DNA of 64,000 nt from Halobaculum gomorrense (GCF_900129775.1 NZ_FQWV01000003.1:186001-250000); one strand, 5' to 3'; shown: positions 1 through 8,669, counted from the first letter of the stretch. Program-made: numbers and translations. Notes: generated from the sequence alone by a model not told the origin.

Positions 1-80
1 GCTACCTCGACGAGTTCGGCTACCTGGCGCCCGAAGACGACGGAGCGGACGGCGACGCCGAGGGCGCGGCCGACGAGTAA
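1..80 (+). CDS. 3' end of an unidentified protein gene (partial)
   Basis: The window opens inside a reading frame (first full codon at position 3) that ends at TAA 78-80. Only the last 25 residues are visible: YLDEFGYL followed by a tail of Asp, Glu, Ala and Gly. An acidic C-terminal tail is ordinary for a halophilic protein. Too little remains to assign a family. Confidence 0.6.
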   Translation, partial: YLDEFGYLAPEDDGADGDAEGAADE

Positions 81-145
81 CGGACCCGGCGGGAGTCGAA
101 CCTCGGGGGTGCGGGGAGCCCCATTCTCCGCCGCGTTGGCGGGCC

Positions 146-156
146 GCTTTTCACCC
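146..156 (+). promoter_or_regulatory. TATA-like box for the GNAT gene
   Basis: The run GCTTTTCACCC lies about 20-30 bp before the ATG at 176, where haloarchaeal leaderless genes carry their TBP-binding element. The call rests on position and the CTTTT core only. Confidence 0.35.
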
Positions 157-175
157 ACACCGTCCAGTCGAGAGT

Positions 176-634
176 ATGCACGAGGATCGGTACGACCTGC
201 GCGAGGGGCTGCCGACCGTCGACGAGTTCCAGCAGCTGCGGGCGGTCGTCGACATGAGTGAACGACCGCGCGAGGGTGTCGAACGGGGGCTGCCGAACAG
301 CTGCTACGCCGTCCGCGTCGTCGACACCGCGGCCGACCCGGCCGCGGTTCCGGTCGAGACGCCGAGCGCGGACGACGGCGAGGTCGTCGGTATGGCCCGC
401 GTCGTCGGAGATGGGGGGTCGGTGTACCACGTCTGCGACATGGCGGTGCACCCGGACCACCAGCGCCGCGGGCTGGGGAGCGACCTGCTGGGCGCGGTCG
501 ACCGCTTCGTCGACGACGACGCGCCGCCGGGAGCGTACGTCAACCTCATGGCGGACGTGGACGGCTTCTACGAGCGCGCCGGCTACGCGGAGACGCGACC
601 GGCGTCGAAGGGGATGTACCGACGGGTGGAGTGA
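176..634 (+). CDS. GNAT family N-acetyltransferase
   Basis: This 152-residue protein has the Gcn5-related N-acetyltransferase fold. The central region VCDMAVHPDHQRRGLGSDLL contains the acetyl-CoA pyrophosphate loop (Q-R-R-G-L-G). It is followed by the C-terminal part of the fold, where FYERAGY is typical. GNAT enzymes move an acetyl group from acetyl-CoA to an amine; the substrate cannot be read from the sequence. The ATG at 176 gives a complete N-terminal domain and has a TATA-like run at the expected distance. It stands alone between a partial gene and the gdh promoter. Confidence 0.85.
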   Translation: MHEDRYDLREGLPTVDEFQQLRAVVDMSERPREGVERGLPNSCYAVRVVDTAADPAAVPVETPSADDGEVVGMARVVGDGGSVYHVCDMAVHPDHQRRGLGSDLLGAVDRFVDDDAPPGAYVNLMADVDGFYERAGYAETRPASKGMYRRVE

Positions 635-824
635 TCGGACGGAACGCGTGCCAGCGAACCGGACCCCGGTGCAGAAGGCAGACGCGACGACGGCGCTCGC
701 GCGTCGCCCTCGCGACCGTCCGTGGCACGGAACGCGGCGGCGCCCGCAGACGTGGTGGCGTGCTGGTGACAGACGTCGGAGCGGACTGGTGTGGCCGGTG
801 GCGCTCCGTCGGGTCCGCCGCGCT

Positions 825-855
825 GAGAACTATTTACTCATGATAGAATAAGCCT
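825..855 (+). promoter_or_regulatory. AT-rich promoter region of gdh-gfcR
   Basis: The last 30 bp of the 249-bp gap before gdh are markedly AT-rich (ACTATTTAC, then AGAATAAGCC) in otherwise GC-rich DNA. AGAATAAGC lies about 31-39 bp before the gdh ATG at 884, so it may be the TATA element of a nearly leaderless transcript. The rest of the gap (635-824) shows no convincing gene. A GfcR operator may lie here but I cannot define one. Confidence 0.4.
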
Positions 856-883
856 TTTGCCGCCGCGCGTGGTACGCCCGGAC

Positions 884-1945
884 ATGAAAGCTATCGCTGT
901 TCGTCGCGGGGAGGGAACTCCCGCTATCGTCGAGAAGCCGCGGCCGGACCCAGCGGCCGGTGAGGCGCTGGTCAGGACGCTCCGCGTCGGCGTCGACGGC
1001 ACCGATCACGAGGTCATCTCGGGAAGCCACGGCGGCTACCCGGAGGGCGAGGATCACATCGTGCTCGGCCACGAGGCGGTAGGCGTCGTCGTCGACCCCA
1101 ACGGGACGGGCCTCTCGGAGGGGGACGTGGTCGTCCCGACGGTTCGCCGCCGACCCAACGGCTCGAACGACTACTTCGCCCGGGGAGAGCCCGACATGGC
1201 CCCTGACGGGTTCTACCACGAGCGCGGCATCGACGGCGCCCACGGGTTCATGGCGGAGTACTTCACCAGCTCGGCGGAGCACCTGGTCCGGTGCCCGCCC
1301 GAGATCGCGGAGCTGGGCTTCCTCGTGGAGCCGGCGTCGATCACCGAGAAGGCGATCGAACACGCCCGCGCGAGCCGGTCGGCGTTCGAGTGGTCACCAG
1401 AGTCGGCGTTCGTCCTCGGGAACGGGAGCCTCGGCCTGCTCACTGTGGCGATGCTTCAGGAGTCGTTCGACCGACTCTACTGCTTGGGGCGGCGCGACCG
1501 GCCAGACCCCACTATCGACATCATCGAGGAGCTGGGGGCGACGTACGTCGACTCCCGCCATACGCCCGTCGACGAGGTACCCGAGGCGTACGAGCCGATG
1601 GACTTCGTGTACGAGGCGACCGGCTACGCGAAGCACGCCTTCGAGACGATCAAGGCGCTGGCGCCCAACGGCGTGGGCGCCCTGCTGGGGGTCCCGAACG
1701 ACTGGACGTTCGAACTCGACGGCGGCGCGCTCCACCGGGAGCTCGTGCTCCACAACAAGGCGCTGGTCGGGTCGGTGAACTCGAACGTCCGCCACTTCGA
1801 GCGGGCTGTCGAGTCCGTCGCCGCGCTCCCGGAGTGGTTCACCGACGATCTGGTGACCGGGGTCTACGGCCTCGACGAGTTCGAGCGCGCGTTCGACGAC
1901 GACGACACCACTATCAAGACGGCCGTGGAATTCGGGTCACGATGA
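884..1945 (+). CDS. gdh: glucose 1-dehydrogenase (MDR superfamily)
   Basis: The 353-residue product is a zinc-dependent medium-chain dehydrogenase that oxidises glucose to gluconolactone with NAD(P)+, the first step of the haloarchaeal semi-phosphorylative Entner-Doudoroff pathway. Zinc and catalytic residues match the Haloferax mediterranei enzyme by position: Asp38 (GVDGTD), His63 and Glu64 (LGHE), and Glu149 (LVEPA). The dinucleotide loop GNGSLG (GxGxxG) starts the Rossmann domain. I chose ATG 884 (MKAIAVRRGE) over the upstream alternative at 857 because it matches the family N-terminus. Its stop overlaps the gfcR start by 4 bp, so the two genes are co-transcribed and probably translationally coupled. 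Confidence 0.93.
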   Translation: MKAIAVRRGEGTPAIVEKPRPDPAAGEALVRTLRVGVDGTDHEVISGSHGGYPEGEDHIVLGHEAVGVVVDPNGTGLSEGDVVVPTVRRRPNGSNDYFARGEPDMAPDGFYHERGIDGAHGFMAEYFTSSAEHLVRCPPEIAELGFLVEPASITEKAIEHARASRSAFEWSPESAFVLGNGSLGLLTVAMLQESFDRLYCLGRRDRPDPTIDIIEELGATYVDSRHTPVDEVPEAYEPMDFVYEATGYAKHAFETIKALAPNGVGALLGVPNDWTFELDGGALHRELVLHNKALVGSVNSNVRHFERAVESVAALPEWFTDDLVTGVYGLDEFERAFDDDDTTIKTAVEFGSR

Positions 1946-2592
1946 AAAACGTCGACGACCTCATCGACGACGCAGCGGAGTTGGCCGAGCGGGGCCTCTC
2001 GAAGGGCGAGATCGCCGACGAGCTGAACGTCTCTCGAGAGACGGCCTCCTGGCTCGTGGAGCGATCGGGCGCGATCCCCGGCGACGCCGCGGGAACCGAC
2101 GACGCGGGCGCGACCGGTCCGTCCGGCCCGCAGGACATCCACGTCGACTGGTCAGCGATCGGCCGCGACTCGAAGCGCCTCACCCACGTCGGCCGGGCGA
2201 TGGCCGACCTGCTCGCCAAGGAGGGCGCTGAAGTCGATCTCACCGTCGGCATCGAGAAGGCGGGGACGCCGCTGGCGACGACGATCGCGCGCGAACTCGA
2301 CACGGACCTCGCGGCGTACGCGCCCGCAAAACACCAGTGGGACGAGGGCGACATCGACGACGTGGGCGGCGGCTTCTCGCGCAACTTCGCGACGATCCGC
2401 GGCCGCGAGTGCTTCGTCGTCGACGACACCGTCACCTCCGGGACGACGCTCACGGAGACGGTCGAAGCGGTGCAGGCAGAGGGCGGCGATCCCAAGGCGT
2501 GCGTCGTCATCGTCGACAAACAGGGCCTCGACGAGGTCGCTGGCGTCCCCGTCTACTCGCTGATCAACGTCGTCGGCGTCGGCCGCGACTAG
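1942..2592 (+). CDS. gfcR: GfcR-type HTH/phosphoribosyltransferase transcriptional regulator
   Basis: This 216-residue protein joins an N-terminal helix-turn-helix (about residues 17-42, LSKGEIADELNVSRETASWL) to a type I phosphoribosyltransferase domain with the PRPP loop FVVDDTVTSGTTL near residue 157. Such proteins are often annotated as orotate phosphoribosyltransferase-like, but in Haloferax GfcR acts as the activator of sugar-catabolism genes. Adjacency to gdh with a 4-bp ATGA overlap supports that role here. The PRPP loop is intact, so a phosphorylated sugar-like ligand may be sensed; that point is inference. Confidence 0.88.
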   Translation: MKNVDDLIDDAAELAERGLSKGEIADELNVSRETASWLVERSGAIPGDAAGTDDAGATGPSGPQDIHVDWSAIGRDSKRLTHVGRAMADLLAKEGAEVDLTVGIEKAGTPLATTIARELDTDLAAYAPAKHQWDEGDIDDVGGGFSRNFATIRGRECFVVDDTVTSGTTLTETVEAVQAEGGDPKACVVIVDKQGLDEVAGVPVYSLINVVGVGRD

Positions 2593-2764
2593 CACGGTCG
2601 GTTCCGCTGTCGTCTCCCGGCGGTTCTCGGCGGCCCCTGCTGCTCGGGGTGGGTGTCGTCGCCGCAGCACTCGGCCAGAACGCGTACGCCAGACAGCGAT
2701 CGTCCCCGGTCCGCTCGCCGGCACCGTCACAACGGCTATCAACCGGAGTCGCCTACGCACACGT

Positions 2765-3112
2765 ATGGCGTTTCAACCCGAAAGCGAGTTGACGGCCGAG
2801 GAGGCCGCCGAGCGCGTCGAGGAGGCGCTCTCGGAGAACGACGTGGTGCTGTTCATGAAGGGGAACCGGCTCATGCCCCAGTGCGGCTACTCCAAGCGGG
2901 CGGTGGGACTCATCTCTCAGCACGTCGAGGAGTTCGAGACGATCGACGTGCTCCCCGCGCTCTCGGAGTTCCGGGAGGCGTTGGAGGCGGAAAGCGGCTG
3001 GGAGACGATCCCGCAGACGTACGTCGACGGGGAGTTCGTCGGCGGCAGCGACATCCTGGCCGAACTCGACGAGCGTGGCGAGTTGGCAGAAACCCTCGTT
3101 GCCGAGGCGTAA
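2765..3112 (+). CDS. monothiol glutaredoxin family protein (CGYS type)
   Basis: The 115-residue protein has a glutaredoxin fold. The active site is PQCGYSKRAV, a variant of the CGFS class of monothiol glutaredoxins that carry or deliver Fe-S clusters. The cis-proline segment IPQTYVDGEFVGGSDI matches the glutathione-binding face of the family. Length and motif fit a single-domain Grx4-like protein. It is probably cytoplasmic and monocistronic; GGCTATCAACC about 23-33 bp before the ATG may be its promoter. Haloarchaea use gamma-glutamylcysteine rather than glutathione, so the thiol partner is uncertain. Confidence 0.85.
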   Translation: MAFQPESELTAEEAAERVEEALSENDVVLFMKGNRLMPQCGYSKRAVGLISQHVEEFETIDVLPALSEFREALEAESGWETIPQTYVDGEFVGGSDILAELDERGELAETLVAEA

Positions 3113-3282
3113 GACGGCCGATACGAGCGATCGATCGCGTCGTGCCGACGCCACCGCCCTCGGGGACAGGTGTTTTACGCCTCGGGTGCGTAGTTACCGG
3201 CGAGTAGGGACGTACGGACGGACAGCCGCGGACCGCCGCGGCCACTCCTCACAGCTCCCATCCACCCCACACCATCCCACAT

Positions 3283-3843
3283 ATGTCAGGCCGCGTATAC
3301 CGACTTCACTCGACGCTCGAACTGCCACTGGAAGACCTGCAGGACCACTTCGCGTCCGACCCGGAGCTTCCGGAGGGCGTCGAGGATGTCGACATCACAC
3401 GCCGGAACAACACGCTGATCCTGAAAGCCGTCTCGAACGACGAATCGATTGGGAAGTACACCCCCACCGCGCAGCTCAAGGCGAGCGTCTCCGAGACGCG
3501 CGTGTACGAGGAGGAACCGCCCCGAACCGGCGGCGGCTGGATGCAGGAGGAAGAAGAGGAGATCCCCTCCGAACTCGTGGAGTTCGCCTGCTTCAAAGGC
3601 GACCGCGAGACGGTGCTCCAGAACACCGCGCTCCAGTATCCGATGTTCCTCGTGTTGCGAGAGATCGCGCTGCTATCGGAGAAGGGCACGCTCACCGCCA
3701 TCACCGAGATCGACAACGAGCTTCGTGCTCACCGCATCGTCGAAGGCGAGGAGCGACCCGCGAGCGTCGAGGTCGTCGAGACGCCCGACCGCAACTCCGA
3801 GAAGGGTGGCGTCGAGTGGCGGGACAACAAGTTCATCAGCTGA
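3283..3843 (+). CDS. conserved haloarchaeal protein of unknown function
   Basis: The 186-residue soluble protein begins MSGRVYRLHSTLELPLEDL. I do not recognise a named fold. It has a Pro-rich and acidic linker (PPRTGGGWMQEEEEEI) around residues 80-95. A helical C-terminal part follows, with FACFKGDRETVLQN and MFLVLREIALLSEKG. Uniform codon use and a strong GC bias at third positions make it a real gene. There are no signal peptide or membrane segments. A TTTTAC run about 110 bp upstream may mark the promoter, implying a leader of some 80 nt. Confidence 0.75.
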   Translation: MSGRVYRLHSTLELPLEDLQDHFASDPELPEGVEDVDITRRNNTLILKAVSNDESIGKYTPTAQLKASVSETRVYEEEPPRTGGGWMQEEEEEIPSELVEFACFKGDRETVLQNTALQYPMFLVLREIALLSEKGTLTAITEIDNELRAHRIVEGEERPASVEVVETPDRNSEKGGVEWRDNKFIS

Positions 3844-3956
3844 TCGCGGTCCCGCACCGGCGGTCGGGCGCCGTCGAACTCGTGTAGCGAGCCGATCCGA
3901 CGGCCGACAAAAGGAGTCGTGTTGTGACCCTTGCGACCTCCGAGTACGGTCACAAG

Positions 3957-3967
3957 AACTTTACCCG
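3957..3967 (+). promoter_or_regulatory. TATA-like box for the PP-loop ATPase gene
   Basis: ACTTTACCCG lies about 26-34 bp before ATG 3992, matching the TTTACC-type element seen before several other genes in this window. A second AT-rich run, TTATATTT at 3973-3980, is too close to the start codon to be the TATA box of a leaderless message. Confidence 0.4.
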
Positions 3968-3991
3968 TCTAATTATATTTCATTACCAGGC

Positions 3992-4975
3992 ATGGCCGAC
4001 ACACAACAGCAGTTCCCGGACTATCTGGACGTAGACTACACGGACGGCGAGGGCGAGGAGCCCGGCGACTACCCCAGCATCGAGCACAAGCTCGAGAAGG
4101 CGCTGGAGGTCGTCGAGACCGGCTTGCGTGAGTACGAGAACCCCGCGGTGATGTGGACCGGCGGGAAAGACTCGACGCTCACGCTGTACTTCGTGAAGGA
4201 GGTCGTCGAGCGGCACGACGAGCTGGAGCTGCCGACCACCGTCTTCATCGACCACTACCAGCACTTCGACGAGCTGATGGACTTCGTCCGGCACTGGGCC
4301 GACGAGTGGGACCTCGAAGTGAAGTGGGCCCGGAACACCGACGTGGGCGAGTACGTCGACGAGAACGGCTTGGAGCCGGGCGACGACATCCCGGTCGAGG
4401 CGCTCTCCGAGCACAACCAACACCACATCCGGAACATCCTTGAGTACGAGGAGGACACGTTCCCGTTCCTGCTGGACACGTACGTCGGCAACCACCTGCT
4501 GAAGACGGTCGCGCTCAACGACACGCTGGAGAGCGAGGAGATCGACGGCATCATCTCGGGCATCCGCTGGGACGAGCAGGAGGCCCGCGCCGACGAGACG
4601 TTCTTCTCGCCGCGCCACGACCCCGACATCTACCCGCCGCACGACCGCATCCAGCCGATCCTCCAGTTCGAGGAGGCCGACGTGTGGGACGCCTTCTGGT
4701 ACTTCGTCGTGCCCGAGACCGTCGAGGGCTACCCCGAGGACGGCTACGTCCCGCAGGGGTTCGACGACCTGCCGGAGGGGATCGAAATCGAGGACATCCC
4801 GGTCTCGCCGAAGTACTTCGCGGGCTTCCGCTCGCTCGGCTCGGAGATCTCGACGGACAAGTCCGCCGAGGAGCCCGCTTGGCTGCAGGACATGGAGAAC
4901 ACGACCGAGCGCGCCGGTCGCGCCCAGGACAAGGAAGACCTGATGGAGCGCCTCCGCGACCTGGGCTACATGTGA
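3992..4975 (+). CDS. PAPS reductase/CysD-family PP-loop protein without cysteine
   Basis: The 327-residue protein has an adenine-nucleotide alpha-hydrolase PP-loop near residue 55 (MWTGGKDSTLTLY). It also has the family's second conserved region around residue 190 (GIRWDEQEARADETFFSPRHD). That region resembles CysD, the catalytic ATPase subunit of sulfate adenylyltransferase, more than a true PAPS reductase. There is no cysteine anywhere, so it cannot use the redox cysteine of thioredoxin-dependent PAPS reductases. No CysN-like GTPase lies next to it. Pipelines usually name it phosphoadenosine phosphosulfate reductase; the real reaction is unknown. A second PP-loop protein follows 182 bp downstream. 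Confidence 0.82.
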   Translation: MADTQQQFPDYLDVDYTDGEGEEPGDYPSIEHKLEKALEVVETGLREYENPAVMWTGGKDSTLTLYFVKEVVERHDELELPTTVFIDHYQHFDELMDFVRHWADEWDLEVKWARNTDVGEYVDENGLEPGDDIPVEALSEHNQHHIRNILEYEEDTFPFLLDTYVGNHLLKTVALNDTLESEEIDGIISGIRWDEQEARADETFFSPRHDPDIYPPHDRIQPILQFEEADVWDAFWYFVVPETVEGYPEDGYVPQGFDDLPEGIEIEDIPVSPKYFAGFRSLGSEISTDKSAEEPAWLQDMENTTERAGRAQDKEDLMERLRDLGYM

Positions 4976-5157
4976 GGACGGCGCAAGCCTGACGCTTCGA
5001 ACCGTCGCCACAGCGATCGACTGCTTCGGTTTCGGATTCACTGCCGCCTGTCGCGATCGGCTCTCCGCGAGCCACCGCTCCTCAACGATGACGGTGGGTG
5101 CGACGGACCTCGACGCCGACCGGTACGGGTAAGGGGCACTCGGCGCGTATCGTCGAT

Positions 5158-5901
5158 ATGGGCGACGACACCGGCGCGGATATGACCGACGAGGGCGCCT
5201 ACGTCGGCCTGTTCTCCGGGGGGAAAGACTCATCCTGGGCGGTGTATCGGGCGCTGGAGCGCGGGCTCTCGGTCGAGCGCCTGCTGACGGTTCACCCCGC
5301 GGGCGACTCGTACATGTATCACGTCCCCGAGACGCACCTCGCGACGCTCGCAGCCGAGAGCATCGGGCTCCCGCTCGTCGAGGTCGAACCGGACGACTTC
5401 GGCGCCGGAGAGGCGACCGACTCGGGCGCGCAGGGAGACAACGAACTGGAGCCGCTGGAGGCTGCGCTGACCGACCTCGCGACGGACCTGCCGCTCGCGG
5501 GCGTCACCGCCGGCGCCGTCGAATCGGCGTTCCAGACGAGCCGGATTGAGGCGATGTGCGACCGACTCGGGATCGACCTGTTCGCGCCGCTGTGGCAGCG
5601 CGACCCCCGGGCGCTGGCCGAGGAGATGTTCGACGCGGGGTTCGAGATCCGGGTCCTCCAGGTCGCGGCCGCCGGGCTCGACGAGTCGTGGCTCGGGCGG
5701 ACGATCGACCGCGATGCCCTCACGGAGCTGGAACAGCTCAACGAGGAGTACGGGGTCCACGTGCTCGGCGAGGGCGGGGAGTTCGAGACGTTCGTCACCG
5801 ACGGCCCGCACATGGACCGCCGGATCGAGTTGGCGTACGACACCGAGTGGGACGGGACGCGCGGGCGGATCCGCGTGACGGACGCGCGGCTGGCGGAGTA
5901 G
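5158..5901 (+). CDS. dph6: diphthine--ammonia ligase (Dph6-type ATPase)
   Basis: The 247-residue PP-loop enzyme has GLFSGGKDSSWAVYRAL near the N-terminus. The Dph6/MJ0570 signature follows: TLAAESIGLPL, GVTAGAVESAFQTSRIEAMC, FAPLWQRDP, and the C-terminal GEGGEFETFVTDGP. The family catalyses the ATP-dependent amidation of diphthine to diphthamide on elongation factor 2. ATG 5158 is used; an in-frame ATG at 5182 (MTDEGAYVG) is an equally plausible start and would remove eight residues. It stands alone on this strand and faces the sugar-nucleotide synthase convergently. Confidence 0.85.
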   Translation: MGDDTGADMTDEGAYVGLFSGGKDSSWAVYRALERGLSVERLLTVHPAGDSYMYHVPETHLATLAAESIGLPLVEVEPDDFGAGEATDSGAQGDNELEPLEAALTDLATDLPLAGVTAGAVESAFQTSRIEAMCDRLGIDLFAPLWQRDPRALAEEMFDAGFEIRVLQVAAAGLDESWLGRTIDRDALTELEQLNEEYGVHVLGEGGEFETFVTDGPHMDRRIELAYDTEWDGTRGRIRVTDARLAE

Positions 5902-5963
5902 CGCGCGGACGGAGAGAGCGCGTCCCAACGACGGGGTCGCCTCGACGACGGCGGGCGACGCGG

Positions 5964-6935
5964 TCAGTCCTCGTCGTTCGTCAACCGCGAGTGCGCGCCG
6001 ATGAGCGCGCCCGAGAGGTCGAGCCCATCGACGACGGTCTCTTCATCGATGATGCTCCGGCGGATGTCCGCGTCGCGGACGGTCGCGTTGCCGAACACGA
6101 CCGATTCCTCGATCGAGGAGTCGACGATCTCGGCGCCCGCGAGGACGTACACGTCGTCGTCGATCTCGGAGTTCTCGACGGTCGCGTCCGGGTGAACGAT
6201 CGACTCGCCGTCGAGGTACCACGAGACGGCGTCGAGGTAGCTCTCGGGAGTGCCGATGTCGAACCACGCCTCCTCGAACGTGAACGCGTGGACGGGCTGG
6301 CGCGACTGGAGCCACTGGATGAACCAGCCGGGCTCGTCCGGGTTGTTGCCGTCGGAGAGGTACTCATCGAAGTCCGGAAGGGTCTCCTGCGGGAACGCAT
6401 AACAGGCGATGGAGACAAGCGTACTCTTGGGGTTCTCGGGCTTCTCCTGGAAGTTGACGACGCGGTCTCCCTCCAGTTCGACCAACCCGTAACTCTTTGC
6501 GCGCTCGCGCGACCCCACGTCGTAGGCCGCAAGCGCCGGCGTCCCCTTCTCAGCGAAGAAGTCGACGAACTCACTCACGTCGAAGGAGATCAGGTTGTCG
6601 CCGGCGACGACGACCAGGTCGTCGTCCACGTTCTCGCGGTCGATCAGCTGCGCGAGCGCGCCGACGACGCCGAACTTCTCGGACTCGGCGGTAGTGTCTT
6701 CGACGGAGACGGTCGGCTTCTCGAAGTCAGATTCGGCGAGGTACGCCTCGAACTCCCCGGCGAACCGTTCGTTCGTCGAGACGAACACCTCGTCGACCCG
6801 GTCGTCGGCCTCGAGATCGCCGAAGATCTCGTCGATGACGGTGCCGTCGCCGACCGGAAGCAACATCTTCGGTCGGTTCCGGGTGATCGGCCAGAGCCTG
6901 GTCGCGTATCCCCCTGCGAGCACAACTGCCTTCAT
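5964..6935 (-). CDS. sugar nucleotidyltransferase (glucose-1-phosphate thymidylyltransferase-like)
   Basis: The 323-residue enzyme starts MKAVVLAGGYATRLWPITRN, with the LAGGxGTRL-like nucleotide loop and the downstream PKMLLPVG motif of NDP-sugar pyrophosphorylases. The core covers about residues 1-230. It is followed by left-handed beta-helix hexapeptide repeats (HPDATVENSEI, VYVLAGAEIVDSSI, VVFGNATVRDADI). The architecture fits GlmU- or RfbA-type synthases that make UDP- or dTDP-sugars for glycosylation. The ATG at 6935 is preferred over a longer frame from 7184. AAGGGTTTTCC about 25-35 bp upstream reads as a promoter on this strand. Confidence 0.87.
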   Translation of the reverse strand: MKAVVLAGGYATRLWPITRNRPKMLLPVGDGTVIDEIFGDLEADDRVDEVFVSTNERFAGEFEAYLAESDFEKPTVSVEDTTAESEKFGVVGALAQLIDRENVDDDLVVVAGDNLISFDVSEFVDFFAEKGTPALAAYDVGSRERAKSYGLVELEGDRVVNFQEKPENPKSTLVSIACYAFPQETLPDFDEYLSDGNNPDEPGWFIQWLQSRQPVHAFTFEEAWFDIGTPESYLDAVSWYLDGESIVHPDATVENSEIDDDVYVLAGAEIVDSSIEESVVFGNATVRDADIRRSIIDEETVVDGLDLSGALIGAHSRLTNDED

Positions 6936-7061
6936 GAACGCACGGTTACGCCGGACCGACAAGGGTTTTCCTCTTTCGATCCAGTCGGCTGACCGGTTCC
7001 CCGCGGGCGAAGCGGCACCGCTCGTCGAAAGCGATTCGTTCGCCGACCGCCAACCGAGGGT

Positions 7062-7355
7062 ATGCCCGAGCGGACCACCCGGGAGCGGATCGCCGACGCC
7101 CTGCGCGAGCGGGTACACAGCGGAAGCGCGCTCGCGGTCGAATTCGACGTGACTCGGTCGGCGGTATACGATCACCTCGACCACGTCGCGCGGTCGCTCC
7201 CGAGCGACGAGGAGTTCCTCGTCGCCCCGCCAGAGTGCAGCGATTGTGGCTTCGACGGCTTCGACGACCCGGTGAATGCGCCCTCTCGGTGCCCGGAGTG
7301 CAAAGGCGAGTCCGTAGAAGAACCCCAGTTCGTGATCGATTCCGCCAGACAGTAG
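7062..7355 (+). CDS. HTH plus zinc-ribbon transcriptional regulator
   Basis: This 97-residue protein has a winged-helix-like N-terminus (about residues 20-45, SGSALAVEFDVTRSAVYDHL). The C-terminal half is a rubredoxin-like zinc ribbon with two Cys pairs, CSDCGFDGF and CPECKG. Small HTH-ribbon proteins of this kind are widespread in Euryarchaeota and are thought to bind DNA. It is divergent from the sugar nucleotidyltransferase gene, with 126 bp between the two start codons, so it could regulate that gene; this is inference. Confidence 0.82.
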   Translation: MPERTTRERIADALRERVHSGSALAVEFDVTRSAVYDHLDHVARSLPSDEEFLVAPPECSDCGFDGFDDPVNAPSRCPECKGESVEEPQFVIDSARQ

Positions 7356-7370
7356 CGGAGCCGGCGTGGC

Positions 7371-8066
7371 CTACGCGGTCGCCGCGACGCCCAGTTCCGA
7401 GAGCAGCGTCTCGGCGGCCTCGCTCGACGACTCGGGCCCGCGTGCGGTGACCAGGTCACCATCGACCGTGACACTGGTGTCGGAATCGAGGTCGGCGTCG
7501 AAGTTCCCGCCGGCGGCGACCACCTCGTCTTCGACCCAGTAGGGAAGCTTGCGCCCCTCGATCCGGTCGAGGTCGTCGACGATTCCCTCTTCCCACTCGT
7601 TCGGGAAGCCGGTCACGTTCCGGCCGTTGACGAGGAACGCTCCGTCGTCCGTCCGGGCGAATCCGAGGATCCCGACCGCGTGGCAGACGACCAGCGCGAC
7701 GCCGTCGTCGCCGGCGACGGTCTCCCGCAGGGCGGATCGGGCGTGGCGGTCCTGGTTCACGTCCCAGACGGTGCCGTGGCCGCCGGGGAACACGACGGCG
7801 TCGTAGTCGGCGGCCTCGACCGCCGCGATCGGCTCGGGGTCGCGCAGCCGGTCGTCGGTCTCGTGGATCTCGCGATACCGCTCGACGGTCTCCTCGCCCA
7901 AGTCATCCGGGTCGAGCGAGCGTTCGTCCACCACCGGCGGCGCTCCGGATGGCGTCGCCACCGTCACGTCGACGCCGGCGGCGCCGAGCGTCGTGAGCGG
8001 CTCTATACACTCCTCGGCCCAGTACCCCTCCTCGCTGACGACGAACAGCGCCGTGGTGTCGCTCAT
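7371..8066 (-). CDS. DJ-1/PfpI family (class I glutamine amidotransferase-like) protein
   Basis: The 231-residue protein has the Hsp31/PfpI pattern: SEEGYWAEE near the N-terminus, the oxyanion segment FPGGHGTVWDV around residue 93, and the nucleophile elbow LVVCHAVGILG with catalytic Cys followed by His. The layout resembles Hsp31-type glyoxalase III or deglycase proteins that act on methylglyoxal. Peptidase activity is less likely. The stop codon is 15 bp from the end of the convergent HTH-ribbon gene. Confidence 0.85.
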   Translation of the reverse strand: MSDTTALFVVSEEGYWAEECIEPLTTLGAAGVDVTVATPSGAPPVVDERSLDPDDLGEETVERYREIHETDDRLRDPEPIAAVEAADYDAVVFPGGHGTVWDVNQDRHARSALRETVAGDDGVALVVCHAVGILGFARTDDGAFLVNGRNVTGFPNEWEEGIVDDLDRIEGRKLPYWVEDEVVAAGGNFDADLDSDTSVTVDGDLVTARGPESSSEAAETLLSELGVAATA

Positions 8067-8161
8067 GCGTCCCGGAGGAGGGCCGCGACTCGGGAAAACG
8101 TGTCGGCGGCGGAACCGGCGGCTCCGGGCCGTTTATACTGGGCCACCGACAAGACGGACCC

Positions 8162-8437
8162 ATGGCAGTCGGGACGCGGACAGTGCTCGCTCTCCTTGGG
8201 GTGGTCGTGCTAACCGTCGGGATCTATCTCCACGCGACCGAACGCGAGAGCGCCGGATACGCCGTGATGGCGCTGGGATTCGCGACGGCGGCCGGGTGGG
8301 CGTTCTTGGGCATGGAGCTGGCACGTCGCGGAGCGGCGTCGGTCCCGGCAAACACGTATCTTTCGGGCGGTATGGCGGCCGTTACGCTTACCGTGTACTT
8401 CGGATTACGGGCTCGCGCACTCGCGACCAGCAGCTAG
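8162..8437 (+). CDS. small membrane protein, unknown
   Basis: The 91-residue protein has three predicted transmembrane helices (about 7-24, 33-52 and 66-84) separated by short charged loops (HATERES, ELARRGA). I recognise no family. The start codon lies 95 bp from the divergent DJ-1 gene. Function unknown. Confidence 0.65.
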   Translation: MAVGTRTVLALLGVVVLTVGIYLHATERESAGYAVMALGFATAAGWAFLGMELARRGAASVPANTYLSGGMAAVTLTVYFGLRARALATSS

Positions 8438-8640
8438 CAGCGCGTGGCCCATCGACCTGCGGACCCAGCCGGAGGGAGGTGCACCACTGTCGGCTGTTAC
8501 ACAAAAACTATTCTTTCGTTTACGGCGGTTTTCGCAATCTTCGAACTGCACGGTAGACACCGATATGTAGTTCGAACGTTCAATAGTGTGGCCCTCTTGT
8601 GGAAATATGTGTGAATTCCAAACGGATCCCACTAGATCCA

Positions 8641-8669
8641 ATGAGGGTGTCCCTCATGGGCAAATCCCA
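8641..8669 (+). promoter_or_regulatory. candidate operator: two adjacent inverted repeats
   Basis: ATGAGGGTGTCCCTCAT (8641-8657) is a perfect 7-bp inverted repeat with a 3-bp spacer. Overlapping its end, ATGGG and CCCAT flank CAAAT (8655-8669). Both sit directly upstream of the TATA-like TATACTTAA, where an archaeal activator or repressor would bind. No regulator gene is adjacent, so the factor is unknown. Confidence 0.5.

Noticed and set aside
635-824. Small forward frames in the gap before gdh
   Set aside because: They are Arg-rich, lack a promoter of their own and look like translated intergenic DNA.
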